Shown here: piece after piece, positions 9,266 to 19,137 of the stretch | Layout of the letters: the number at the start of each line of letters is the position of its first letter | How positions within the stretch are numbered: the stretch's first letter is position 1 | DNA from: an uncultured Brachyspira sp. | Lineage (GTDB): Bacteria; Spirochaetota; Brachyspiria; Brachyspirales; Brachyspiraceae | Direction: 5' to 3' | DNA length: 44,510 bases | Assembly: GCF_944390595.1 (NCBI RefSeq) | Contig: NZ_CALXRN010000118.1 | Coordinates: 1-44,510 of the forward strand | Notes under the pieces: model-generated | What the model saw: only the letters and a program-made list of their open reading frames with translations | The model's database searches: none | What the model was told of the DNA's origin: nothing | Translations under genes and position numbers: made by a program

Positions 9266-9294
9266 AGTATATATTCTATATAAATTAATGTCAA
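9266..9294 (-). promoter_or_regulatory. Promoter of the tandem oppA genes
   Basis: On the minus strand TTGACA (9294-9289), a 17-base spacer and TATACT (9271-9266) match the sigma-70 consensus. The start falls near 9259, leaving a leader of about 28 bases before the chosen ATG. Confidence 0.65.
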
Positions 9295-9303
9295 ATAGTA
9301 TTT

Positions 9304-10698
9304 TTACTCTCTTAATTTAAAATAAGATATTATTTTCTTTAATTCTTTAACTTCATCTGATAAAAATTTGGATGATTCGGTAGCCTTATCAATAAACTGA
9401 GAATCTGTAGCATTGTTAACATCTTTACTAGAATCGTTAATCATATCAACATATTCATGTATTTTATCAGAATTATTTGAAACAGTATTAACTTTACCTT
9501 TTACAACAGTAATTATATCATTTAAATATTTTACTGTACTATTAATCCCTCTGCTCATATCCCCAATTTCATCATTTAATTTAAGATAATCTTCAGAAAC
9601 ATCCCAAGATATATCTCCATCTTTTATTTTAACAAGATTGTCATTCAATACATTAACTACTGATACTACTTTTTTATTTATAATAGAAGGTACAATAATT
9701 ACTATAAATATAATTGTTGCTGATATTATAATCCATATCATTATTATTATTTTGTAATTACTTAAAAATTCTGCTTTAGCAGATACAGCTAATTCTATTC
9801 CCCAATACACATCATCAAACATATGTATTGGTTTGAAAAGATAAAAATATTTACTTGAGCTTTGTTTATTATATGATTCCTTTAATATAGTCTTATTAGA
9901 ATATACTGTTTCTAATAAATCATTATTTCCATATATATCAGATGAATTAGTAATATTTTCACCTATGCGGTATCTATCTGTAGTGCAGTAAATAATATTA
10001 CCTTTCTCATTAAAGAGTGAAATTGTAAATCCATTTGTATCTTCATAAAATGTAATATTATCTAAAGATAGATTTAAAGAAGATACAGCAATTATTTTAT
10101 CATCTTTAGAAAATATTGGTATTGAGTATGTATACATAGGTACATATTTTCCGCGTACAGGATAATAATTTAATGATGTAATATGAGGCTTTCTGCTTTT
10201 TATAGTAGTATTCCAATAACTATATTTTAAATCTGTTTTTTTCATATCTGTTCTAGATACATTATTATCTTTATCTTTAAGTAAATATATACCTAATCTT
10301 CCATCAATATTTTGATAAAGGGGATTATTAACATACATACTGTCATTATCAATAGCATTAGAAGCAAATATTAAATATACAGATGTTGCATTAGTACTCA
10401 TTTCATTTGCAAATTTTAGCATTAAATCTTCATATACTTCTCTCTCTCTAATATTATAATCATATAAATTTTCTATAGAATGTTTTATATTATTGAGATA
10501 GTTTAATTCTACATCAATTATACCTTCTATTTCAAATACTTCTTTATCAGACATTTGAGATATAGCAAATAACGACATTTGTTTTGTTATATTATATATA
10601 TAAATTGTATTTATAATACCAAATATTAATATTATCGTTATTACAGGTATCATAATAAATAAACTTATTTTTATATTTAAGCTTACTTTATCATTCAT
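9304..10698 (-). CDS. Chemoreceptor-like protein lacking the signalling hairpin
   Basis: 464 residues. TM1 (about 10-35), a periplasmic dCache-type sensor, TM2 (about 315-340) and a HAMP segment (DGDISWDVSEDY.KLNDEIGDM) match the neighbouring receptors. After the HAMP a short helix leads directly to the terminal SSKFLSDEVKELKKIISYFKLRE, which aligns with the very end of the intact receptors. The whole CheA/CheW-binding tip ([16 protein letters not shown] in the paralogues) and the methylation helices, about 180 residues, are absent, yet the frame is intact. It may be a decaying receptor, a decoy or dominant-negative partner that forms mixed dimers, or a sensor with another output. GAGAG precedes the ATG. 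Confidence 0.8.
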   Translation of the reverse strand: MNDKVSLNIKISLFIMIPVITIILIFGIINTIYIYNITKQMSLFAISQMSDKEVFEIEGIIDVELNYLNNIKHSIENLYDYNIREREVYEDLMLKFANEMSTNATSVYLIFASNAIDNDSMYVNNPLYQNIDGRLGIYLLKDKDNNVSRTDMKKTDLKYSYWNTTIKSRKPHITSLNYYPVRGKYVPMYTYSIPIFSKDDKIIAVSSLNLSLDNITFYEDTNGFTISLFNEKGNIIYCTTDRYRIGENITNSSDIYGNNDLLETVYSNKTILKESYNKQSSSKYFYLFKPIHMFDDVYWGIELAVSAKAEFLSNYKIIIMIWIIISATIIFIVIIVPSIINKKVVSVVNVLNDNLVKIKDGDISWDVSEDYLKLNDEIGDMSRGINSTVKYLNDIITVVKGKVNTVSNNSDKIHEYVDMINDSSKDVNNATDSQFIDKATESSKFLSDEVKELKKIISYFKLRE

Positions 10699-10720
10699 AA
10701 AAACTCTCTCAATTTTTAAT

Positions 10721-12673
10721 TTAATCTCTTAATTTAAAATATCCAATTACCTCTATTAACTCGCTTGCTTCATTAAGAAGAGACTGTGAGGAAGCGGTTG
10801 CCTCTTCAACCAAAGCAGCATTTTTTTGAACAGAAGAATCCATATTTCCTATAGCTAAATCAACTTGTTCTATACCTTTCTGCTGTTCCTGAGATGCTAT
10901 ATTGATTCTATCCATCATATTTGAAGCACTATCCATTTTCTGAGAAATATCTATAAACATTTCTTTAGAAGATTTTACACTTTCAGCAGCTAAATTAGTT
11001 TTTTCATTACTGTCTATTATAAGTGCCGTAATATTTTTTACAGATTCTTGAGTATTCTGAGCAAGATTTCTTACTTCACTTGCAACAACAGCAAAACCTC
11101 TTCCCTGTTCCCCTGCTCTTGCTGCCTCTACAGAAGCATTTAAAGCAAGTATATTAGTTTGAAAAGCGATGTTTTCTATAAGTTTCGTAATATCCATTAT
11201 CTTAGAACTTGCCTCATAAACATCATTCATTTTATTAACACTCTCTTCTACTATTATACCGGCTTTATTCAATGATTCTTTAGCATCAGATACAATAGAT
11301 GCACTTTCATATACACTTTCGGCTGATTCTTTTATAGCACTAGCCATTTCATTCATAGATGCCGCTGTTTCCTCTAAACTAGATGCCTGAGCCTCTGTTC
11401 TTTGAGATAAATCATTATTGCCTGCTAAAACTTGATTTGCAGCAATAGAAACTTGTTCAGCTGAATTTTTTACAGTTGTTACAACTTTATTAAAACTATT
11501 TAATATATTATCTAAGCTTGTAGCTATATCTCCCCACTCATCATTCATATTCAAAAAATTATCTGATATATGGAATGATATATCTCCGCTTGAAATTTTA
11601 GACATATCATTAGATAGAGATTTTATTACACTCACAACTCTAGTTCTAATTATAAAAGGAACCATTATAGATGCTGTAATAATTATTACCAAAGAAATTA
11701 TAATCATAACATTTCTCAGCATATCGCTGTCTTTAAATATATCTTTGCTTGCCGCCATTATTTCAAGTATCCAATACTGGCCTTCTACAATTTCTAAAGG
11801 AATGAAATAATAGGTAGCATCTCCTTTATAATAAGATGTATAATCTTCAAATGATGTTGATTTGCCGCTTGATAATATTTCATATACATTATGAGTTTTA
11901 TATTTAGGATACATGTCATACATATTTCTTCCCAAATCTTCATCATCTACTAAATCATATAATAAATTACCTTTATGATCAAACAAAAGTCCCTCTGAAG
12001 TTTCAAATGGGTTTATAGCTTCCATAGTGCTTTTTAATGTTTCTACATTTATGTCTGCAGTTATAACACCTATAGGTTTATTTTTATACATTATAGGTAT
12101 AGCCCAAGTATACATTTTAACTATTTTATTATCACCCACATTAAATTCATATATTCCAGATAAATATTCTTTAGCCTTTCTTATAGGCTCTACATAATAA
12201 TCAGCACTTATATCCTCTTTGGATAAAGCTCTTTCATTTATTTTATTATCAGATGATCTGGATACATAATATGTTTGCTGCCCGTCTGTCAAAGGATAAT
12301 CATTTATAAAATTAATATCATTTCCTAAAGCATTAGTTTCAAAAGCTATCATAACTCCAATTACAGTATTAGGTAATATATTGAAAAAATTTCTGGTAAC
12401 ATTTTCATAAGCTCTTCTATCTGTAACACCTGAATTATACATATTTTCTAATGTATATTTAAGCCCTGTTATTTGATAAAGATCATCTTTTACAACAGCA
12501 GTTAATTTACTTCCTTCTCCTTTTCCTACCTCTTCTAAAATTTTATAAGATAATTTACTGCTAATATTTTGAACATAAATGATATTAACTATATTAGATA
12601 TAGCAATCATTATTAATATTGGTATTAATATTACCAAACTAATTTTTACTTGAAGACTTACTTTCTTAAACAT
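10721..12673 (-). CDS. Methyl-accepting chemotaxis protein (dCache sensor)
   Basis: Inner-membrane chemoreceptor of 650 residues. TM1 is at about 10-33, the periplasmic dCache sensor at about 40-310, TM2 at 322-342, HAMP at about 343-395 and the cytoplasmic signalling coiled coil at 396-650. The hairpin tip that binds CheA and CheW is complete ([20 protein letters not shown]). The chain ends in IGYFKLRD, a tail shared with its neighbours. It is one of four closely related receptor genes in a row, all on the minus strand. Only a weak GGGG ribosome site is seen ten bases upstream. The ligand cannot be read from the sequence; small metabolites such as amino acids or organic acids are usual for dCache. 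Confidence 0.93.
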   Translation of the reverse strand: MFKKVSLQVKISLVILIPILIMIAISNIVNIIYVQNISSKLSYKILEEVGKGEGSKLTAVVKDDLYQITGLKYTLENMYNSGVTDRRAYENVTRNFFNILPNTVIGVMIAFETNALGNDINFINDYPLTDGQQTYYVSRSSDNKINERALSKEDISADYYVEPIRKAKEYLSGIYEFNVGDNKIVKMYTWAIPIMYKNKPIGVITADINVETLKSTMEAINPFETSEGLLFDHKGNLLYDLVDDEDLGRNMYDMYPKYKTHNVYEILSSGKSTSFEDYTSYYKGDATYYFIPLEIVEGQYWILEIMAASKDIFKDSDMLRNVMIIISLVIIITASIMVPFIIRTRVVSVIKSLSNDMSKISSGDISFHISDNFLNMNDEWGDIATSLDNILNSFNKVVTTVKNSAEQVSIAANQVLAGNNDLSQRTEAQASSLEETAASMNEMASAIKESAESVYESASIVSDAKESLNKAGIIVEESVNKMNDVYEASSKIMDITKLIENIAFQTNILALNASVEAARAGEQGRGFAVVASEVRNLAQNTQESVKNITALIIDSNEKTNLAAESVKSSKEMFIDISQKMDSASNMMDRINIASQEQQKGIEQVDLAIGNMDSSVQKNAALVEEATASSQSLLNEASELIEVIGYFKLRD

Positions 12674-12834
12674 CTTATAGCCCCAATTATTTTATATTTA
12701 ATATAAAGCATAATAAATATTAAACTTTAATTTTTCATTTAAAACAATTAAAATTAATCACAATAATTATATACAATTAAATATATATTTCAATAATAAT
12801 TATTTTATTTTAGATAAAATAATTATAATATTCA

Positions 12835-14784
12835 TTAATATTTTAATTTAAAATATTCTATAGATTTAATTAATTTATTAGCCTCGCTTAATAATGATTC
12901 TGATGAAGATGTAGCTTCTGATACTAAGGCGGCATTTTTTTGAACAGCAGAATCCATACTGCTTATAGCCATATTAACCTGATTAATTCCTTTTTCCTGT
13001 TCCTGAGCTGCGATATTAATTCTATTCATTATAGAAGAAGCACTGTCCATTTTTTCAAATATTTCATTAAAAATATTTTTTGATTCCTGAACACTTGCAG
13101 CAGCCAACTTTATTTTATCATTACTATCTGTGATTAATGAAGTGATATTTTTTACAGATTCTTGGGTATTCTGAGCAAGATTTCTTACCTCGCTTGCAAC
13201 AACGGCAAAACCCCTTCCCTGTTCTCCAGCCCTTGAAGCCTCTACAGAAGCGTTTAAAGCAAGTATATTAGTTTGAAAAGCAATATTTTCTATAAGTTTT
13301 GTAATATCCATTATCTTAGAACTGGATTCATAAACATCATTCATTTTATTTACGCTCTCTTCTATTATTAATCCAGCTTTATTCAAAGACTCTTTTGCAT
13401 TTGATACCATAGAAGTACTTTCATATACACTCTCAGCAGATTCTTTTATAGCACTAGCCATTTCATTCATAGAAGTAGCTGTTTCCTCTAAACTAGAGGC
13501 TTGTGTTTCTATTCTTTGGGATAAATCATTATTTCCCATCAAAACATCATTTGCAGCATTTGATACACTATCTGCAGAATTCTTTACAGTTGATACTATA
13601 TTGTTTAAATTATCTATTGTTGCATCTAAATTTTTAGCTATATCTCCCCATTCATCATTTCTCATTGAAAAATGTTTGGATGTCTGCCAAGATATATCTC
13701 CATTAGATAATTTTTTTATATCAACATTTATTTTTGATATTATATTAGTAACTTTCATTTTTAATATTAAAGGAACTATTATAGAAATTACAATAATTAT
13801 TATCATAGATATTAAAAACATGACATTTCTTATAGTATTGCTGTCTTTTAAAATAACTTAATTAGGGGCTGTTATTTTTAGTCCCCAATATTTATTTTCT
13901 ATTATTTCCATTGGGGTAAATGAATAGGTATAATTCTTTTTCAATGTTCCGCTGAAAGCTTGAAACAATACATCTTTACCGTTTATGATATTATCAAATA
14001 CATTATGCTCTTTATAAAAAGGATATATATCATGAAGCTCTTTAAATATATATTCTTTTTTATCACTGTCATAAACTATAAATCCGGAATTATCAAATAG
14101 AGTTGTAGTAGTACCTTCAAATAATTTTATACTATCTAATATATTATAAATAGAGTCTATAGGAATATCTATGCAAATTACTCCTATTGTAGTATTTCCT
14201 GATTTTATTGGTATAGCCCAAGTATAAATCATAGCATTATTATGCAAAGGAGAGCTGTATACATCTGTAACATATACTTTACCATTTTTTAAAACTTCCG
14301 TATAATATTCTTTTTGAAAAATATCTTTATTTAAATATGACTGCCCGATATTTTCTCCATTTCTTGATAAATAATAATTAAATCTCCCGTCAGCTGCTGC
14401 ATATTTTTCTGAGTTTATATAATCATTATCATTTCCAAGTAAATTTGGTTCAAATACTATTAATAGTCCGATTACTTTATCTGGTAAATTTTTAAAAAAA
14501 TTATCAGACATTCTTTCATAAAAATCTCTGTTTCCAATTCCTTCATTATAAAATCCCGATACAGTACTTGCAAATCCAATTACATAATCTGAGTCTTTTT
14601 CCATAAAATATTTTAATTTAGATACCTCATATTTAGCATTATTATTAAGTATGCTGTATATAAGCTCTACCGTAGATTTTCTTACATAGATAATATTTAC
14701 CATATTTGAAATTATAAGCATTATAACTAATGGTATTAATATAAACAAACTTATTTTTACTTGTAAACTTACTTTTTTAAACAT
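12835..14784 (-). pseudogene. Chemoreceptor gene interrupted by one in-frame stop codon
   Basis: Bases 14784-13861 encode the first 308 residues (TM1 and dCache sensor, ending YWGLKITAPN). A TAA at 13860-13858 follows, and the same frame continues without a shift as [14 protein letters not shown]2, HAMP and a complete signalling domain to 12835. The intact neighbours have a lysine (AAA) at that place (VPNKVIFKD), so one A-to-T change explains the break. Apart from this codon the gene would encode 649 residues. The signature reads [12 protein letters not shown], with Ser in place of the usual Ala. A downstream product could start at the ATG at 13821 within TM2, but no ribosome site is seen there. 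Readthrough or a sequencing error cannot be excluded. Confidence 0.85.
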
Positions 14785-14972
14785 GTTAAAGATATCCCAA
14801 CAAAATATAGTGTTATCATATAATTATATTACTTATTATATTATTTTCAATATTGTTTCATTTAACATGATAAAAAATTATATTAAAATATATTATTATA
14901 ATCATTTTTAATAATTAAGATAATATATATTTATCAAACTAATTTTTAAAAGTAAAATAATTTCATAGTTTT

Positions 14973-16913
14973 TTATTTTTTTAATTTAAAATATTCTATT
15001 GATTTTACCAATTCATTAGCTTCGTTAAGCAATGACTCAGAAGCAGCAGTAGCTTCTTCTACTAAATAAGCATTTTTCTGAACAGCTGCATCCATATTAT
15101 TAATAGCATTATTAACCTGATCTATTCCTTTTTGCTGTTCCTGAGCTGCTATATTTATTCTCTCCATTATATTTGATGCACTATCCATTTTTGCAAATAT
15201 ATCATCAAATATTTCTTTTGATTCTTTTACACTCTGAGCTGCTAAATGTATTTTATCTGTACTATCAGTTATTAAAGAAGTAATATTTTTAACTGATTCC
15301 TGAGTATTCTGAGCAAGATTTCTTACCTCGCTTGCAACAACAGCAAAACCTCTTCCCTGTTCTCCAGCCCTTGCTGCCTCTACAGAAGCATTTAAAGCAA
15401 GTATATTAGTTTGAAAAGCGATGTTTTCTATAAGCTTTGTAATATCCATTATCTTATTGCTAGATTCATAAACATCATTCATCTTATTTACACTGTCTTC
15501 TACTATAATTCCTGCTTTGTTTAAAGATTCTTTAGCTTCAGAAACCATAGAAGTGCTTTGCGATACTCCTTCAGCTGATTCTTTGATAGCACTAGCCATT
15601 TCATTCATAGATGCAGCTGTCTCTTCCAAACTGGATGCCTGTGCTTCTGTTCTTTGAGATAAATCATTATTTCCTGCTAAAACTTTATTGGCTGCTGTAG
15701 AAACCTGCTCTGCAGAATGTTTAACTGTTGATACAACTTTATTTAAATTACTCAATGTTAATTCAAATCCTCTTGCTATATCTCCCCATTCATCATTCAT
15801 ACTCAAAAATCTCTTTGATATTCTAGCAGATATATCACCGCGTGCCATTTTATTAATATCTTTAGAAATATATCCTATTATAGTAGTAACTTTATTTCTT
15901 ATTATAAATGGTGCTATAATAGATATCATTATGATCATCATAATTGATATGATTGACATTATTTTTATAATTACATAAATATCTTTAAATATAACTTTAT
16001 TAGGAACTACTATTTCTAACCCCCAATATTTTCCTTTTATCATTTCAATAGGAGTAAAAAAGTATGTTACATTTTGCTTCATACCTAAACCATAAGTCTC
16101 AAAAACAGATATTCTATTATTATTGATATTTTCTAATACATTATATTCTTTATAATTAGGATAAGCATCATATATGCGTTTAAATACATTTGCTGCATTA
16201 AGACTATTATATAAAGCAACTCCCTTATCATCAAAGAAAGCCACTTCTGTACCTTCAAATGGTTTTATTGCTTCTAAAATAGGATAAATAGATTTTATAT
16301 CTATATCTATTCCTATGACACCTATAACTTTATTGCTGCTTATTATTGGCACACTCCAGCTGAAGAGTATTAGCTTTTCATTATCTATATTTGATTCATA
16401 TATTTCTGTTATATAATTTTCTCCTGTTTGAATAGGTTTTATATATTGAGAATTCTGAAATTCATTTGCCGGTAATATTTGCGGTCCTTTCCTTGTCATA
16501 TAATAATTAAATTTACCATTATATAATCTATACTCATCTAAATTTATATAATCATAATCATTTCCCATTGCATTAGTGGCAAAAAGTATAAATATTCCTT
16601 TCACATTATCAGGAAGCCCTGAAAAAAAATTATTTACATTATCCTTATAAATATTTCTATCTCTAATTCCATTTTTATATATACTTTCTAAATTTATTTT
16701 AAACCCTATTAAATAATTCAATTCTTCATAAAAATTAATCTTTAAATGATTAACTTCAGAATCAGATGTTTCTTCCAAAATTCTATAAGAAAGATTTTTT
16801 CCAACTTTATACATATACAAGGTTGTTAAAATACTGGATATTATTATCATTATCAATACAGGAATTAATATAACAAGCGTAATTTGAAACTGCAATCCAA
16901 TTTTCTTTATCAT
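14973..16913 (-). CDS. Methyl-accepting chemotaxis protein (dCache sensor)
   Basis: Intact inner-membrane receptor of 646 residues. It has TM1 near the N-terminus, a dCache sensor, TM2 around 315-345 ([20 protein letters not shown]), HAMP ([20 protein letters not shown]) and a full signalling domain with [23 protein letters not shown] ribosome site precedes the ATG. The signalling half is nearly the same as that of the two neighbours, while the sensor half has diverged strongly. This suggests duplication followed by sensor diversification, with the core held constant by selection or gene conversion. It ends in IEYFKLKK. Confidence 0.93.
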   Translation of the reverse strand: MIKKIGLQFQITLVILIPVLIMIIISSILTTLYMYKVGKNLSYRILEETSDSEVNHLKINFYEELNYLIGFKINLESIYKNGIRDRNIYKDNVNNFFSGLPDNVKGIFILFATNAMGNDYDYINLDEYRLYNGKFNYYMTRKGPQILPANEFQNSQYIKPIQTGENYITEIYESNIDNEKLILFSWSVPIISSNKVIGVIGIDIDIKSIYPILEAIKPFEGTEVAFFDDKGVALYNSLNAANVFKRIYDAYPNYKEYNVLENINNNRISVFETYGLGMKQNVTYFFTPIEMIKGKYWGLEIVVPNKVIFKDIYVIIKIMSIISIMMIIMISIIAPFIIRNKVTTIIGYISKDINKMARGDISARISKRFLSMNDEWGDIARGFELTLSNLNKVVSTVKHSAEQVSTAANKVLAGNNDLSQRTEAQASSLEETAASMNEMASAIKESAEGVSQSTSMVSEAKESLNKAGIIVEDSVNKMNDVYESSNKIMDITKLIENIAFQTNILALNASVEAARAGEQGRGFAVVASEVRNLAQNTQESVKNITSLITDSTDKIHLAAQSVKESKEIFDDIFAKMDSASNIMERINIAAQEQQKGIDQVNNAINNMDAAVQKNAYLVEEATAASESLLNEANELVKSIEYFKLKK

Positions 16914-16981
16914 AAATAACTCTCCGATTATAAATGTGTATTATTATTAATCAATTATAGTATAATAAATATTTTCTTTAT

Positions 16982-17021
16982 TTTCAATAAAATGATATAT
17001 TAATATAACATTTTATTGAAA
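16982..17021. repeat. 40-bp near-perfect palindrome between chemoreceptor and MATE genes
   Basis: TTTCAATAAAATG (16982-16994) is the exact reverse complement of CATTTTATTGAAA (17009-17021). The spacer contains the palindrome TATATTAATATA. It lies after the MATE stop codon on the transcribed strand but no T-run follows, so it is not a standard terminator. It could be a protein-binding dyad or a 3' end-protecting hairpin. Confidence 0.7.
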
Positions 17022-17107
17022 TTTAATTATTAATATTTATGTACAATTGATACATTAAGGAAATAAATAGATAATAAAATTATATTAATTATACATTTAC
17101 AGCAACA

Positions 17108-18490
17108 TTAATTGATATTTAAATTTATTAACTTTTTAAAATATATTGTAAATAATGTTACCGTTGTACATACAGCAAGAAAATCGGCTATAGGTTCTGC
17201 TAATAATACAGCCATAACTTTATTTTCAAGAAATATGGGAAGTATAAATATAAGCGGTATCAATAATATGATTTTTCTCAAAATTGCCAAAAATGAAGAA
17301 ATTTTAGCATTTCCTAAAGCAATAAATGTCTGCTGACATGCGGTCTGTGCCCCAAATATTAAAGAACTGGCCATATATATTCTTAAAGCCCATATACTAT
17401 AATCTATAAGTTCCTGATTGCTTGTAAATATTCTCACAAAAAGATATGGGAAAAATTCGGATATAATCCACATTAATGTAGAAAATGATAAACAGCTTAT
17501 CAATAATATTTTAAAAGCACTTTTTACCCTATCAATATTACCAGCTCCATAATTATAACTAATAATAGGCTGCGAGCCTTGAGTAAGTCCCATTATAGGA
17601 AGAAAAGAAAACTGCATAATGCTGCTGAGTATTGTCATAGCACCTACTGCTAAATCTCCTCCGTATTTCAATAAAGATGTATTAAATGATACAAATAAAA
17701 CACTCTCTGTAAACTGCATTATAAAAGGTGAAAAACCTAAAGCCAAACATGGTAATATTACATTAGCAGATATTTTTAAATTACTTAATTTTAATTTTAA
17801 GACTGTTCTTTTTGAAGTCATAAATGTCAATATCCATATACAAGATATAGCCTGAGATATAATAGTTGCAAGTGCTGCACCTCTGACATCCATATCAAAA
17901 ACAAATATAAATATAGGATCTAGTATTATATTTGTTACAGCTCCAATTAAGACAGTAAACATACTGGTTTTTGCTTTTCCCTGTGCAGTTATAAATGCAT
18001 TAAGTCCTAATGCTAATTGTACAAATATTGTACCTATTGAATATATTCTCAAATATCTTAGAGCATAAATAATTGTATTTTCACTAGCTCCGAAAAGCAT
18101 TAGTATAGGTTCAGCAAATATTATCAATAATATTGTTATAACTATAGATATTATAATCAAAGTCAAAGCACAGTTTCCGAGTATTTCCTCTGCTTTATCA
18201 TAATGCTGTTTTCCCATCATAATAGAAGCACGAGGAGATCCTCCCATACTTACAAGATATGCGAATGCTGATACAGCAATAATAACAGGCATTGTTACAC
18301 CTATTCCGGTTAAAGCAGATGCTCCTATATTAGGAATATGCCCTATATACATTCTGTCAACTACATTATATAAAACATTTATTATCTGTGCGGCTATAGC
18401 CGGCAGAGAAAGTTGGAATAGTAATCGAAAAATAGGTTTATTTGCTAAATCATCTGCCTTATTACTATTTAATGCTGATTCATTACTCAT
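17108..18490 (-). CDS. MATE-family efflux transporter
   Basis: 460 residues with about twelve hydrophobic membrane segments. Features typical of the DinF/NorM/MepA superfamily are NVLYNVVDRMYIGHIPNIGASALTGIGVTMP at the start, GSPRASIMMG and the second-half repeat GLTQGSQPIISYNYGAG. It would export drugs or metabolites using a Na+ or H+ gradient. The substrate is not predictable. GGG lies ten bases before the ATG and a promoter is visible at 18527-18554. It is a single gene; a second, different MATE gene is at the end of the window. Confidence 0.92.
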   Translation of the reverse strand: MSNESALNSNKADDLANKPIFRLLFQLSLPAIAAQIINVLYNVVDRMYIGHIPNIGASALTGIGVTMPVIIAVSAFAYLVSMGGSPRASIMMGKQHYDKAEEILGNCALTLIIISIVITILLIIFAEPILMLFGASENTIIYALRYLRIYSIGTIFVQLALGLNAFITAQGKAKTSMFTVLIGAVTNIILDPIFIFVFDMDVRGAALATIISQAISCIWILTFMTSKRTVLKLKLSNLKISANVILPCLALGFSPFIMQFTESVLFVSFNTSLLKYGGDLAVGAMTILSSIMQFSFLPIMGLTQGSQPIISYNYGAGNIDRVKSAFKILLISCLSFSTLMWIISEFFPYLFVRIFTSNQELIDYSIWALRIYMASSLIFGAQTACQQTFIALGNAKISSFLAILRKIILLIPLIFILPIFLENKVMAVLLAEPIADFLAVCTTVTLFTIYFKKLINLNIN

Positions 18491-18526
18491 ATTTAACCCA
18501 TAAATAATTTAAAATATAGTTTTAAT

Positions 18527-18554
18527 ATGATAAACCTATTTATATTTTAGTCAA
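18527..18554 (-). promoter_or_regulatory. Promoter of the first MATE gene
   Basis: On the minus strand TTGACT (18554-18549), 16 bases, TATCAT (18532-18527). The start would fall near 18520, about 30 bases before the ATG. Confidence 0.5.
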
Positions 18555-18634
18555 ATTAAAAAATCTGATTTATTTATTAAACAATGATATTATATGAATT
18601 ATAAATTTTAATATAAATATATAAGAAAAATTTA

Positions 18635-19015
18635 TTAAACGTATTTTTCCATTTGATGATATATTATATCAGCCAAACCGAAAGTTTTAGTTTTTGAAAA
18701 TTCTTTTGCATATTCATCATAAAGCATATCTTCAAAAATTTGTTCAGCCATACCGCCGTCTATTAAACCGCTTTTATCTACTGTTTTTCTCATTTCTTTA
18801 AGCATTTGATTAATCATTAATGCTTCAAAATCTTCGGATACTTGTCTTAAACGTTTTTTTTCAAACTCTTTATCATATTTTCTTATATTATTATTTTCTA
18901 CAGAAGAAGTTTCTTCTATAGAAAACTTAGCATTTCCATATTGTTTCTTAGTATTTTCTAATTTAGAAATATTAGCCGTATTCATGCTTAAATTATATTT
19001 ATCAGTTATATTCAT
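18635..19015 (-). CDS. flgJ: FlgJ-like rod-binding protein (single domain)
   Basis: 126 residues. The C-terminal half (VSEDFEALMINQMLKEMRKTV, then GGMAEQIFEDMLYDEYAKEFS and FGLADIIYHQM) matches the rod-binding domain of FlgJ, which caps and helps assemble the flagellar rod in the periplasm. The muramidase domain found in enterobacterial FlgJ is absent, as is usual in spirochaetes. The frame extends to 19072, but the ATG at 19015 is preferred because TGGA lies about eight bases before it and the longer version adds an unlikely hydrophobic leader. It stands apart from a flagellar operon and is followed upstream by a chemoreceptor, so the link is motility. Confidence 0.85.
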   Translation of the reverse strand: MNITDKYNLSMNTANISKLENTKKQYGNAKFSIEETSSVENNNIRKYDKEFEKKRLRQVSEDFEALMINQMLKEMRKTVDKSGLIDGGMAEQIFEDMLYDEYAKEFSKTKTFGLADIIYHQMEKYV

Positions 19016-19095
19016 TATTTTAATCCAAATCGTTAATATATAGAATTTTATCGGTAAAGTTAATAAAGACATTAGTATATTTTTAGTTAAATAAA

Positions 19096-19125
19096 AAGGC
19101 TCAAATCATTAAAGATTTAAGCCTT
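19096..19125 (-). terminator. Terminator after the 964-residue chemoreceptor
   Basis: AAGGCTTAAATC and GATTTGAGCCTT (minus-strand reading) pair over 12 positions with one wobble around a six-base loop. A TTTTTATTT run follows. Confidence 0.85.
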
Positions 19126-19137
19126 ATTGTTTATAAA

